Shown in pieces: positions 50,701-59,788 of a DNA stretch of 64,000 nucleotides. Location: assembly GCF_039680535.1 (NCBI RefSeq), contig NZ_JBDKSS010000019.1, positions 1 through 64,000 on the forward strand. The letters run 5' to 3'. Source of the DNA: Parvibaculum sp039680535. GTDB taxonomy: Bacteria; Pseudomonadota; Alphaproteobacteria; Parvibaculales; Parvibaculaceae. The position numbers and the translations under genes are program-made. The notes beneath the pieces are model-generated. The model searched no databases and was not told the DNA's origin. It saw only the letters and a list, made by a program, of their open reading frames with translations. Every line of letters starts with the position of its first letter. The stretch's first letter is position 1.

Positions 50701-51391
50701 TGTTGGCCGCCAGCAGGGCGTCGAGCTTCGCAAGCCCCTTCGGCGTCATCAGTCCCCTCATCACGGCGAAGGCGGTGAGCGTGAAGGCTGCGCGCGCGTC
50801 ATTCTCGTTTTTGTAGAAGCCCGCGAGTTCGAGGCTGCACAGCCCGTGGATCGTCGCCCAGAAAGACTCGGAAATTGCAATCGGAGACAGGTTCGCGGGA
50901 AAGCTGCCTTCGTCGATGCAGGCCTTAATCGCGTCGAGCAGCACCCGATAGGCAGGGTGGCGCGTGATGGCGCGCGAGGGCAGATCGGAGTAACCGGGAT
51001 TGTCGTGCCGCTCTTCCGCGCTCAGCGGCATCGTCACGCTGGTCATCAATGCGTAATAGGCTTGGTTCTCAAGCGCGAAGTGCCGGAATCCCGTGCCGAG
51101 ATTTCTGAGCCAGAGAAGCGGCTCCTTGTTCCGCGGTACCTCCGCCAGTGCAATGGACAGGCGCTTGAAGCCTTCGTCGATCAATGCCTCGATCAGGCCG
51201 TCCTTGCCGCCGAAGGCGGTGTAGACGGACATGGTCGAGGTGCCGACCTTCGCCGCCAGTTTCCGCAGAGAAATCGACTCATGCCCGCCATGGACAAGCA
51301 TTTCGCTCGCGGCATCGAGTAGCGCAGTTCTTTGTGCCGAGCGCCGCTTGTCGGTCACGTTGTCAGGTCTCTCGGCAGAACACATTTTCAA
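50681..51391 (-). CDS. TetR family transcriptional regulator (WHG-type C-terminal domain)
   Basis: The 236-residue protein has an N-terminal helix-turn-helix at about residues 25-65 (RTALLDAASEMLVHGG, SLRKLAAKVGTSTMSVYTAF) and a C-terminal ligand domain of TetR_C_33/WHG type (FRHFALENQAYYALMTSV, IHGLCSLELAGFY). It should repress a target in response to a small ligand. A palindrome TATAACA-T-TGTTATA lies 73 bp upstream of its start (51464-51478), suggesting autoregulation. No target gene is divergent within 570 bp. The 3' end overlaps DUF4389 by 20 bp. Confidence 0.92.
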   Translation of the reverse strand: MKMCSAERPDNVTDKRRSAQRTALLDAASEMLVHGGHESISLRKLAAKVGTSTMSVYTAFGGKDGLIEALIDEGFKRLSIALAEVPRNKEPLLWLRNLGTGFRHFALENQAYYALMTSVTMPLSAEERHDNPGYSDLPSRAITRHPAYRVLLDAIKACIDEGSFPANLSPIAISESFWATIHGLCSLELAGFYKNENDARAAFTLTAFAVMRGLMTPKGLAKLDALLAANTTPAVA

Positions 51392-51463
51392 ACTCCGTAG
51401 GCGAACTCCGCAGTTTAGTCAGGTTTCTATCGGGCAGCCTCGATCGTCTGTCCAGCGCTTGTT

Positions 51464-51478
51464 TATAACATTGTTATA
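51464..51478. promoter_or_regulatory. 15-bp palindrome, candidate TetR operator
   Basis: TATAACA-T-TGTTATA is a perfect inverted repeat around a single central base, in the AT-rich zone upstream of the tetR gene. Position and symmetry fit a TetR-family operator overlapping its promoter. Confidence 0.5.
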
Positions 51479-51970
51479 TCTGCTGCGTGGTTAGCGGTCG
51501 AAGCAAAAGCCCGGAAGATGCTCCGATTGTGCTTTGTTTATGGATAATATTTTAGTGTTCGCGGCCGCGTCGGGCGCGCCCCAGCGCTTCGCCGCGCGGC
51601 GCGAGCGGCCTTGGCCTCGCCGATCCGCGTTCTATCCGGCCGCCCCAAATCCAGCATTTCCGCCAATCTGCGAAGGGTAGAGCCGCAGTTCGGCCTCCCG
51701 GCAGGCAGTGAACGAGCCTGTCAGGCTGTCGGTATTTGCATGATGCAACACCGAACGAAGCGAAGCGCTGAATGCAGTCTTTCGCTGCGACGTCCGCCGC
51801 GCAGGGCGCCAAAGCCATGCGACATAATGTCACTGTCACAATCTTGAATTTGGCGCGCGAAATCGGCCCGGCGCGGACACGCGCGGGGCTGCTCCAAGCC
51901 ACGTCGACGACTCGGCGGCGGTGTGGTTTCCCTCAAAATGAAGCGGGAAGAAGCCCGAACGGGGTCTTTG
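51479..51970. other. Gene-poor region with no supported feature
   Basis: These 492 bp are GC-rich from about 51560 and contain only short overlapping frames on both strands with atypical codon use (for example a minus-strand frame 51552-51902 rich in Ala, Arg and Pro). No start with a good ribosome site, no RNA gene and no repeat was recognised. It may be decayed coding DNA or an unannotated RNA. Confidence 0.4.
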
Positions 51971-52600
51971 TCAGAACAGGGGTTCCTCGTAGAGCAGATT
52001 GCCGTCGAGGCGAATGCCCTTGATCGCAGCTTCGCCATCGCGGGCAATCGCCACATCGACGGAGAGCGCGCGGGCGTTTCGCTCTTCTTCCAGCTTCCGC
52101 CCCTGGCCTTCAGGCACGAAATAGCTCTCGATGCCATAGCTGACATTCAGCATCTCGCAGTCGGCGCAGGGCGTTTCCTCGACGTCTCTGGATGACGGCG
52201 TAGGCCGGACACGGCCGACATTCTTCGCGACGTTGGTCACGCGCCCGCGAATGACGCTGTTGCCCAGGGCCGGCATCGGCGCGCTATGCCAGGCGCCTTC
52301 GGCCAGCCACGTGTCGCGCCGGGGACTGATCTCGACATAGATCGTATCGCCCTGCCTGAAGTCCTTGTCGCCCTTCAGCCCGTCAAGCGTCAGGCGCGAG
52401 ATGCCATAGGACAGCACCACATAATCGCCGCGAAACAGGTCGCGCGGATCGACAGGTTCGCTCTTCAGCGTGACGACATCCTTCGAATTGAGGATTGAGA
52501 CGCGTCCATTGATCAGCCAGACGAGGATGATCGTCTGCAGCAGCGCGAGGATGAGGACCGCGGTTCCGAAGCGGCCGAACTTTTTCATGAGACCGTTCAT
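51971..52600 (-). CDS. GDYXXLXY domain membrane-anchored protein
   Basis: The 209-residue protein has one N-terminal transmembrane helix (about 11-31, FGTAVLILALLQTIILVWLI) and the family signature GDYVVLSY at 58-65, followed by an extracytoplasmic domain with two Cys (TPCADCEML). The GDYXXLXY family is consistently encoded with DUF2157 membrane proteins, as here. The DUF2157 gene starts upstream and overlaps by 4 bp. No molecular function is established for the pair. Close coupling suggests a membrane complex. Confidence 0.9.
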   Translation of the reverse strand: MNGLMKKFGRFGTAVLILALLQTIILVWLINGRVSILNSKDVVTLKSEPVDPRDLFRGDYVVLSYGISRLTLDGLKGDKDFRQGDTIYVEISPRRDTWLAEGAWHSAPMPALGNSVIRGRVTNVAKNVGRVRPTPSSRDVEETPCADCEMLNVSYGIESYFVPEGQGRKLEEERNARALSVDVAIARDGEAAIKGIRLDGNLLYEEPLF

Positions 52601-53880
52601 TTGGCGCTTCCTTCATCGACGGCACTGACGACGCGTTTGCGAACACGGGCGAGCACATAGGCGCCCGCAATCAGGATCACGCCGCCAAGCGCGAAGAAGG
52701 CCGCAGTGTCGAGCAACGTGCCGAGTGTCTCGAAATAGAGGTAGAGGACTTCGCCTGCGAAGGCCGCGAAGGCGGCATTGAGCGCAAAGCGATTGCGCTG
52801 GCTCGATCCATAGGCAAGGAGCCAGACGCTGAAGCCGATGAAGAGGCCCGCATAGAGCCACGGAACGAAGCCGGGTGTCGCTGTCGCAAATCCGGGATAG
52901 AGGGCGCCGAAACATGCCAGCGCCGCGAAGCCTGTTGCGTCGCGCGGCGCAAGCCGTTTCGCCTGCCATTCGCGATACAGGAGAGCCCCTGCGGCGGCAA
53001 GGGCGACGGCGATAGCGCCCATCCATCCGCCACTCACATGATGTTCAGGCCTGGTTGCCTGCAGCACCCAGAAGAGGCCGAAGGAAAGCACGATGCCATA
53101 GGCCTCCATCGTCGAGCCGAAGCGCATCGAAGTTTCGGAAACGCGCAGCGAACCGAGCCAGAGCATGACCGAAACAAGAAGATAGATCGCGGCGATCTCG
53201 TTCCATCCGCAACCGAGCATGGATGACAGCGGCTCGATGTTGAACGCCGCCCAGGCGCAGACGGTGAGGATCGCGAGATGCAGGCCGGAGAGCCAGTTGA
53301 GCCGCAGCGTGAGCGCAAGCGCCGCAGCCCAGGGCAGGAAGAAGCCCCAATGCACGGAGCCTTCCCCCGGCGTCACCGAGAAGGACCATATCGACGCCAG
53401 CAGGAAGGCGAGGCCGAGCGCGGGCCGCGACGGCATGGCCCATGCGCTGGCGAGCGATATGACGCACCAGAGAAGGAGCCAGGTCGGATTGTCCGTACTC
53501 ACATGATATATTTGCGCGATCAGCATGATGTTCGCGCCGAAAAGCGCGAGGCCGCCGATGACGGCCGCTTGCGCGAAGGCGGGATGTTCGCGCCGGTCGA
53601 GTACGAAGGCGGCGCCATAGGCTGCCCACATCGCGCTCATGAGGAGGATGAGTTTCGTAAGCTTCGAAAGCTCGACCCAGTTCGCGGCGACGAAGCTCAT
53701 GGCCGCGAAGCCGATCAGCACTGCGCCAAACAGGGCGAGGATCTGCGGCACACGGCGGGCGGCAGCCTCGCCGCTGGCTGAGGCAAGGATCGCCTCGGCA
53801 TTCTGGGGCGTCACCCAGCCGCGTTCGATCCAGAGTTCCAGATCGTGCTTGAGACGTTGAAGGTAGATGCGTTGCCACAT
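52597..53880 (-). CDS. DUF2157 domain polytopic membrane protein
   Basis: The 427-residue protein starts MWQRIYLQRLKHDLELWIER, followed by WVTPQNAEAILASASGEAA, the N-terminal helical DUF2157 domain, and about 12 transmembrane helices. Its 3' end overlaps the GDYXXLXY gene by 4 bp. The family is widely distributed but uncharacterised. Sequence LFGAVLIGFAAMSFVAANWV is the conserved first helix. No transporter motif was recognised. The pair forms a two-gene operon. Confidence 0.9.
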   Translation of the reverse strand: MWQRIYLQRLKHDLELWIERGWVTPQNAEAILASASGEAAARRVPQILALFGAVLIGFAAMSFVAANWVELSKLTKLILLMSAMWAAYGAAFVLDRREHPAFAQAAVIGGLALFGANIMLIAQIYHVSTDNPTWLLLWCVISLASAWAMPSRPALGLAFLLASIWSFSVTPGEGSVHWGFFLPWAAALALTLRLNWLSGLHLAILTVCAWAAFNIEPLSSMLGCGWNEIAAIYLLVSVMLWLGSLRVSETSMRFGSTMEAYGIVLSFGLFWVLQATRPEHHVSGGWMGAIAVALAAAGALLYREWQAKRLAPRDATGFAALACFGALYPGFATATPGFVPWLYAGLFIGFSVWLLAYGSSQRNRFALNAAFAAFAGEVLYLYFETLGTLLDTAAFFALGGVILIAGAYVLARVRKRVVSAVDEGSAK

Positions 53881-54130
53881 TGGAATGCCGCCGAATCGTT
53901 AGGTTGCCGCGAGCTTAGCGGGCTTACGCTAGTTGGGGGATAAGGCGCCAATAGGGCCAAGAGTCCCAAAAAGGATCAGTTTTACCCTGCGTCAAGCAGC
54001 TTGCCGGGGATGGCGGAATGCCGCAACATGAGGTCCGGGTAGTTGCCTGCGCGGCAGAGTGCGGACTGACCCACGCGTGAGGTCCGCGCTGGATAGCCGA
54101 CTGGTGGCTCCCTGGTAAGGGAGGAGACCC

Positions 54131-54559
54131 ATGCACGTATCAACAATACTGAAAGCCAAGGGATCGGGTGTTGTGACCATCGCGCCGATCGCGACCTTAG
54201 CCCAGGCGGCGCGCCTGCTCACCAGCAAGCGCATCGGTGCCGTGGTCGTCATGCAGGGTGGCCAACTCCTCGGCATGCTGTCCGAGCGCGATATCGTGCG
54301 CGCGGTTGCCGTTTCCGGCGCGGAGGCGCTGGAACGTCCGGTGAGTGAGGTGATGACGGCGCGAGTGATCACCTGCGGCCTCAACGACACTGTCGACGAA
54401 CTGATGGATGCGATGACGGAAGGGCGCTTCCGCCATCTGCCTGTCGTGGATCGCGACGAGGTCATCGGCATCATTTCGATCGGCGACGTCGTGAAACATC
54501 GCATCGCGGAGACCGTGATGGAGTCGGAGGCGCTGCGCCTCTACATCGCCAACAGCTAG
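54131..54559 (+). CDS. CBS domain protein
   Basis: The 142-residue cytosolic protein consists of two CBS motifs (residues about 1-70 and 75-140), with the typical AARLLTSKRIGAVVVMQGG and MTEGRFRHLPVVDRDEVIG segments. CBS pairs bind adenosyl nucleotides and regulate enzymes or channels. As a stand-alone protein its partner is unknown. A GGGAGGAGACCC ribosome site precedes the ATG. The stop overlaps the convergent patatin gene by 4 bp. The 250 bp upstream contain no gene. Confidence 0.92.
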   Translation: MHVSTILKAKGSGVVTIAPIATLAQAARLLTSKRIGAVVVMQGGQLLGMLSERDIVRAVAVSGAEALERPVSEVMTARVITCGLNDTVDELMDAMTEGRFRHLPVVDRDEVIGIISIGDVVKHRIAETVMESEALRLYIANS

Positions 54560-55605
54560 CGCAACAGGTCCGACATCTCGCGAATGAGCGGCAGAGCTTC
54601 CTCTGCCGCTTCTTCGCCGAGGCGTATCAATTCATCCGCCTTGTCGAATTCAAGCAGCGTCAGATGGCCGATCTTCGGCGCGATGACGATGTCCGGCGGA
54701 TCGGAGGCGAGCCGCGCGCGGGCGAGCCGGTCCTGAATGATGTTGAGCGAGGCGAGCATCACGCTGGCAAATCCGGGCCCTCGCTGCTTGCCGCCCATGG
54801 CGCGTTTCATCAGTTCGCGTTCGGGCGTCGGCATCTTGCCGCGCAGCCGGGCCAGCGTGCCGCGAATGCCCGCGACGAGCTTCGAGTCCGCGTCGCCCAC
54901 TTCTGCGGCGGCTTCCGCCTCGGCCGCTTCCACGATCTCGTCTATCTCTTCGGCAAGGCCATAGGGCTCGGGCGTCGGCGTATGCACATAGAAGGGATTG
55001 TGGCCCTGTTCCCAATGCCGCCGCGTCGCCGGATCGAAAGGGTCGGTGTTGAGGTTGACCGCGATGACGAGCCGTGCGCCGAGTGCCCGCGTTACCGATA
55101 CAGGCACCGGATTGACGATGGCGCCGTCGATCAGCCAGCGATTGTCGACGGGCACCGGCGCGAAGACGCCGGGCAGGGCATAGGAAGCGCGGATCGCCTG
55201 CACCAGATTGCCCTCGCGCAGCCAAAGCTCATGGCCGGTCGCAAGCTCCGTCGCGACGGCAACGAAGGTGCGGTCGAGCTGGTCGATGCGGGTGTCGCCG
55301 AGATGCTCGCGCATCACGGCTTCGAGTTTTGAATCGCCGATGAGGCCGGATGAGCGAAAACGGAAATCGACGAGGCCGAGCAGGCGCCTGCGCGTCAGCG
55401 AGCGGGCGAATTCTTCCAGCGGGTCGAGCTTGCCTGCGAGGTAGCAGCCGCCCACCAGCGAACCGATCGATGTACCGGACACGATGTCCGGTTCGATGCC
55501 CGCGCGGGCAAGCGCGCGCAGCACGCCGATATGCGCCCAGCCGCGCGCGACGCCGCTACCCAGTGCTATGCCGATCTTCGGGCGGATCATTTTCTGCTGC
55601 TTCAT
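54556..55605 (-). CDS. Patatin-like phospholipase family protein (RssA-like)
   Basis: The protein has 349 residues from the ATG at 55605 (an alternative ATG at 55590 would drop five residues). Patatin active-site features are the oxyanion loop GSGVARGW near residue 16, the nucleophile motif GTSIGS with Ser46 and the dyad Asp160 in LIDGAIVN. It belongs to the RssA/YchK group of cytoplasmic or membrane-associated acyl hydrolases. The C-terminal third is rich in Ala and Arg. Substrate unknown, probably phospholipid or acyl ester. Convergent with the CBS gene, with a 4-bp overlap. Confidence 0.9.
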   Translation of the reverse strand: MKQQKMIRPKIGIALGSGVARGWAHIGVLRALARAGIEPDIVSGTSIGSLVGGCYLAGKLDPLEEFARSLTRRRLLGLVDFRFRSSGLIGDSKLEAVMREHLGDTRIDQLDRTFVAVATELATGHELWLREGNLVQAIRASYALPGVFAPVPVDNRWLIDGAIVNPVPVSVTRALGARLVIAVNLNTDPFDPATRRHWEQGHNPFYVHTPTPEPYGLAEEIDEIVEAAEAEAAAEVGDADSKLVAGIRGTLARLRGKMPTPERELMKRAMGGKQRGPGFASVMLASLNIIQDRLARARLASDPPDIVIAPKIGHLTLLEFDKADELIRLGEEAAEEALPLIREMSDLLR

Positions 55606-55715
55606 ATCGTCGACGACAAATGCATCATGCGCCCCTTGCGGCGCAGGTTCAAAGGCGAGTGCAACGCGCGAGCGGGGCACCAGTCAGGCGGAAATGTGAC
55701 CGAATGGAGCCGGTT

Positions 55716-56156
55716 TCAACCGTGCTTATGGTCGTGGAGCTTCTCGTCCTCGAAGCGCAGTTCGACCTGATCGGAAGCGCCGACCGGTATCGAGCGATAG
55801 AAGCAGGAGCGATAGCCGACATGGCATGCGCCACCGTCTCCGCCGACCTCGACCTTGAGCAGGATCGCGTCCTGATCGCAGTCGATGCGGATTTCCTTCA
55901 CGGTCTGCGTCTGGCCGCTGGTCTCGCCCTTGCGCCAGAAGGCCTTGCGCGAACGGCTCCAGTACCAGGCCTCGCCGGTTCGGATCGTGCGCTCCAGCGC
56001 TTCGGCATTCATCCAGGCGAACATCAGCACGTCGCCCGTCTTCGCATCGGTGGCGATGGCGGGAATGAGTCCATGCTCGTCGAATTTCGGCGCGAGGGTG
56101 GTGCCGGTTTCGATTTCGTGTTCGCTGCCGCGCGGGGCAAATAGGGAAGTGCTCAT
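55716..56156 (-). CDS. hisI: Phosphoribosyl-AMP cyclohydrolase
   Basis: HisI hydrolyses the purine ring of phosphoribosyl-AMP, step 3 of histidine synthesis. The 146-residue protein has the metal-binding motifs DCDQDA (92-97, Cys93) and CHVGYRSC (111-118, Cys111 and Cys118), plus WSRSRKAFWRKGETSGQ. It is the single-domain alphaproteobacterial HisI without a fused HisE. The ATG at 56156 is used; a longer frame to 56258 would run through the palindromic repeat. It is separate from any his operon and lies beside folE, a frequent neighbour order. Confidence 0.96.
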   Translation of the reverse strand: MSTSLFAPRGSEHEIETGTTLAPKFDEHGLIPAIATDAKTGDVLMFAWMNAEALERTIRTGEAWYWSRSRKAFWRKGETSGQTQTVKEIRIDCDQDAILLKVEVGGDGGACHVGYRSCFYRSIPVGASDQVELRFEDEKLHDHKHG

Positions 56157-56170
56157 GACGCTCTGCTCCC

Positions 56171-56266
56171 AAAACGTCATGCCCCGCTTCATGCGGGGCA
56201 TCAGCGTTTTGCTTTGCGCTATCCTAGAGACGTTGATGGCCCGGACAAGCCGGGCCATGACGTTTT
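56171..56266. repeat. Mosaic palindromic intergenic repeat (second copy type)
   Basis: Outer arms AAAACGTCATG (56171-56181) and CATGACGTTTT (56256-56266) enclose two hairpins, GCCCCGC-TTCAT-GCGGGGC and GGCCCGG-ACAAG-CCGGGCC. It lies between hisI and folE. The plan (outer palindrome with inner GC hairpins) is like the element at 5540-5634, but the modules differ. Confidence 0.72.
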
Positions 56267-56285
56267 TCGGATGAAGAAATGGGGC

Positions 56286-56918
56286 TCAATAGCCGCGGAT
56301 CATCTGCATGAACCGGGCTTCCATGCGCGGATCGTCGCGGAAGACGCCGGTGAACTGGCTGGTGATGGTCGCCACGTCCGGCTTCTTGATGCCGCGCGTC
56401 GTCATGCACTGGTGCTTCGCCTCGATGAGAATGGCGACGCCGGCGGGCTCAAGCGCGCGGTTGATCGTATCGGCGATCTGGGCCGTCATCGTTTCTTGCG
56501 TCTGGAGGCGCTTGGCGAAAATCTCGATGACGCGGGCGAGCTTCGAAATGCCGACGACCTTGGAAGTCGGCACATAGGCGACATGCGCCTTGCCGAGGAT
56601 CGCGACCATGTGGTGCTCGCAATGGCTCTCGATGGCGATGTCGCGGAGCATGACCATGTCGCTATAGCCTTCGACTTCTTCGAAGGTGCGGGTCAGTTCC
56701 TTGTAGGGGTCTTCGTTGTAGCCCTCGAAGAATTCTTCATAGGCGCGCACGACGCGGCCGGGCGTGTCGATGAGCCCTTCGCGCGCCGGATTGTCGCCTG
56801 CCCAGGCGATGAGCGTGCGCACGGCGGCTTCCGCTTCCTCGCGCGAGGGCTTCTTCAGGGGGGCGGAGCGGGGATCCGTCATGGTCGAGCGCAACCCATC
56901 AACAGCATTCATGTCCAT
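56286..56918 (-). CDS. folE: GTP cyclohydrolase I
   Basis: FolE makes 7,8-dihydroneopterin triphosphate, the entry to folate (and tetrahydrobiopterin and queuosine-type) synthesis. The 210-residue protein shows zinc ligands Cys100, His103 and Cys171 (SHCEHH and KHQCMTTRG) and the VGISKLARV and QIADTINRAL active-site segments. The start MDMNAV at 56918 is one option; an in-frame Met at residue 13 is another. The ribosome site is weak for both. The C-terminal Arg-Gly-Tyr end is complete. Confidence 0.96.
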   Translation of the reverse strand: MDMNAVDGLRSTMTDPRSAPLKKPSREEAEAAVRTLIAWAGDNPAREGLIDTPGRVVRAYEEFFEGYNEDPYKELTRTFEEVEGYSDMVMLRDIAIESHCEHHMVAILGKAHVAYVPTSKVVGISKLARVIEIFAKRLQTQETMTAQIADTINRALEPAGVAILIEAKHQCMTTRGIKKPDVATITSQFTGVFRDDPRMEARFMQMIRGY

Positions 56919-57307
56919 ATGACCATCTCTTTAGGGGTTTCCCGACGGCACCCCCGAAACACGCGGAGGATGCTCGCCGTCAGTTCAAGTCATGACCGTC
57001 CGAAGCGGGCCGGTCATTTTGCCCATCAAGCACGAGGTCTATATGCCACGCGCCAACCCATGTTCCATCGTCTCAAGGATGCATATAGCTTTGCGGAAAC
57101 GCTCTATCAAGACACGCCGACCAGCTAAAAGCGCAAATAGTGTGCGGGTAAACCCTTGGTATTCTGCGGAATGTTAAGCCTTGCCGGGCAGGATCAAGGC
57201 GATTAACAAGTGCCTATCCCTGACATGGACAGGGTTGCTTCGGAGCGGGCCGGGCGGCGAGCGCCATGCCGCATCCGAGATCAGGCATCCCGCCCAAGGC
57301 ATCCGCG
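56919..57307. other. Intergenic region between folE and cysS
   Basis: These 389 bp separate divergent folE and cysS. They contain a possible 22-codon plus-strand ORF (57060-57128, listed separately) and no RNA gene I could recognise. The region must carry both promoters. Confidence 0.4.
57060..57128 (+). CDS. Possible 22-residue small ORF
   Basis: ATG at 57060 opens MFHRLKDAYSFAETLYQDTP plus two residues, ending TAA at 57128. TTGCCC and TATATG boxes lie upstream (the latter at 57040-57045), with about 15 bp spacing. There is no clear ribosome site. It could be a leaderless small protein or chance. Confidence 0.25.
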   Translation: MFHRLKDAYSFAETLYQDTPTS

Positions 57308-58702
<1,395 letters not shown>

Positions 58703-58710
58703 GAGGCCCA

Positions 58711-59175
58711 ATGCTGAACGAAATCTACAACGCGCGAATCCTGAAGCTGGCCGGGAACATCCCGCTCACGGAGCGGCTTGCTGCGCCGGATGCGAGCGCT
58801 ACGGCCGTCTCGAAGCTTTGCGGCTCCAAGGTCACGGTCGACGTGAAGATGGATGGCGACAGGGTTGCCGCCTATGGCGCCGACGTGAAGGCCTGCGCGC
58901 TGGGGCAGGCTTCTTCCTCGATCATGGCGCAGCATGTGATCGGCTCGACGGCGGCGGAACTTCACGAAATCGGCGCTGTGATGCGGCGCATGCTCAAGGA
59001 AGGCGGAGAACCCCCGCGCGAGATTTACGGCGGCAAGTGGAAGGATCTCGAGGTCCTCGAGCCTGTCCGCGACTACAAGGCGCGTCATGCTTCCACGCTG
59101 CTGATCTTCGATGCCGTCGAAGAGGCGGTGGACGCCGCCATGGCCGCGAAACGGGGCCAATCCGCCGCGCAATAG
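58711..59175 (+). CDS. NifU N-terminal/IscU-like scaffold protein lacking the third Cys
   Basis: The 154-residue protein belongs to the NifU_N/IscU family of Fe-S scaffold proteins. Two of the three cluster cysteines are present: Cys37 (KLCGSK) and Cys62 (KACALGQASSS). The third, normally in a K-C-A-T/S context near the C-terminal helix, is absent; the aligned segment reads YKARHASTLL. Aspartate and lysine around the first two match the family. Such variants are common in alphaproteobacteria and their function is not established. Starting 8 bp after cysS, it is likely in the same transcript. Confidence 0.85.
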   Translation: MLNEIYNARILKLAGNIPLTERLAAPDASATAVSKLCGSKVTVDVKMDGDRVAAYGADVKACALGQASSSIMAQHVIGSTAAELHEIGAVMRRMLKEGGEPPREIYGGKWKDLEVLEPVRDYKARHASTLLIFDAVEEAVDAAMAAKRGQSAAQ

Positions 59176-59482
59176 CGGCATATTGGACGATCCGGGGCAG
59201 GGGCTGTAATATTCTGTCAACCATGACGGCCTAGCCTTGCCGCCATGAAAAGGGGCGGAGCGAGGCTCTGCTCAAATGAGGACCGAAATCGTGTCTCTGC
59301 GACCGGCACAGACAGCCATCCCTGGGAGTGGGACTGCCCTGCAGCCCCTGACCCTCACTAGCACCGGCTCGGGCAGATAGCCTGAGCCGCGAAGGCCCGC
59401 GACCGCGCGCCGACTATCATTTTCCTGTAATGAACCTGCACCCGTCCGGCCGATTCCGCCGGGCAATGACCACGGTAACGAC
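59176..59482 (+). other. Structured non-coding interval upstream of yidD
   Basis: These 307 bp hold no supportable ORF. They are dense in GC hairpins: GGGACTGC-CC-TGCAGCCCC-type pairing near 59330 and GGCTCGGGC-AGATA-GCCTGAGCC (59363-59386, nine pairs with one G-U). This could be a leader RNA or small RNA. I compared it mentally with 6S, SRP, RNase P, cobalamin and TPP motifs and found no match. Confidence 0.35.
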
Positions 59483-59788
59483 ATGCGGCACGACCCCCTG
59501 TCGCTCGCAATGCGCGGTCTGATCCAGCTTTATCGCTGGTTCATCTCGCCCATGCTCGGTCCGCGCTGCCGGCACATGCCGAGCTGCTCGGAATATGCGA
59601 TGGAGGCGATCGAGCTGCATGGCCCCTGGAAAGGGGGCTGGCTCGCGGCGTCGCGGATCAGCCGTTGTCACCCCTGGGGCAGCCACGGCTTCGATCCCGT
59701 GCCGCGCGCCTTGCCCCATGTGCCGTGGTATATGCCTTGGGGCTATGGACGCTGGTCGCGAAAGAATGAAGTGAGAGACGAGAAATGA
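59483..59788 (+). CDS. yidD: Membrane protein insertion efficiency factor YidD
   Basis: The 101-residue protein has the conserved YidD sequence: LIQLYRWFISPMLGPRCRHM, then PSCSEYAMEAIELHGPWKGG and RISRCHPWGSHGFDPVP. It is a small inner-membrane-associated factor that assists YidC-dependent insertion. The ATGA overlap with thrS (4 bp) couples it to threonyl-tRNA synthetase rather than to the usual rpmH-rnpA-yidC cluster. Confidence 0.93.
   Translation: MRHDPLSLAMRGLIQLYRWFISPMLGPRCRHMPSCSEYAMEAIELHGPWKGGWLAASRISRCHPWGSHGFDPVPRALPHVPWYMPWGYGRWSRKNEVRDEK

Noticed and set aside
51552..51902. 116-codon minus-strand ORF in the gene desert
   Set aside because: Ala/Arg/Pro-rich with no start signal and overlapping frames on both strands.
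59220..59420. Cobalamin, TPP or SRP/6S-type RNA in the yidD leader
   Set aside because: Conserved boxes of those RNAs could not be found; only generic hairpins are visible.
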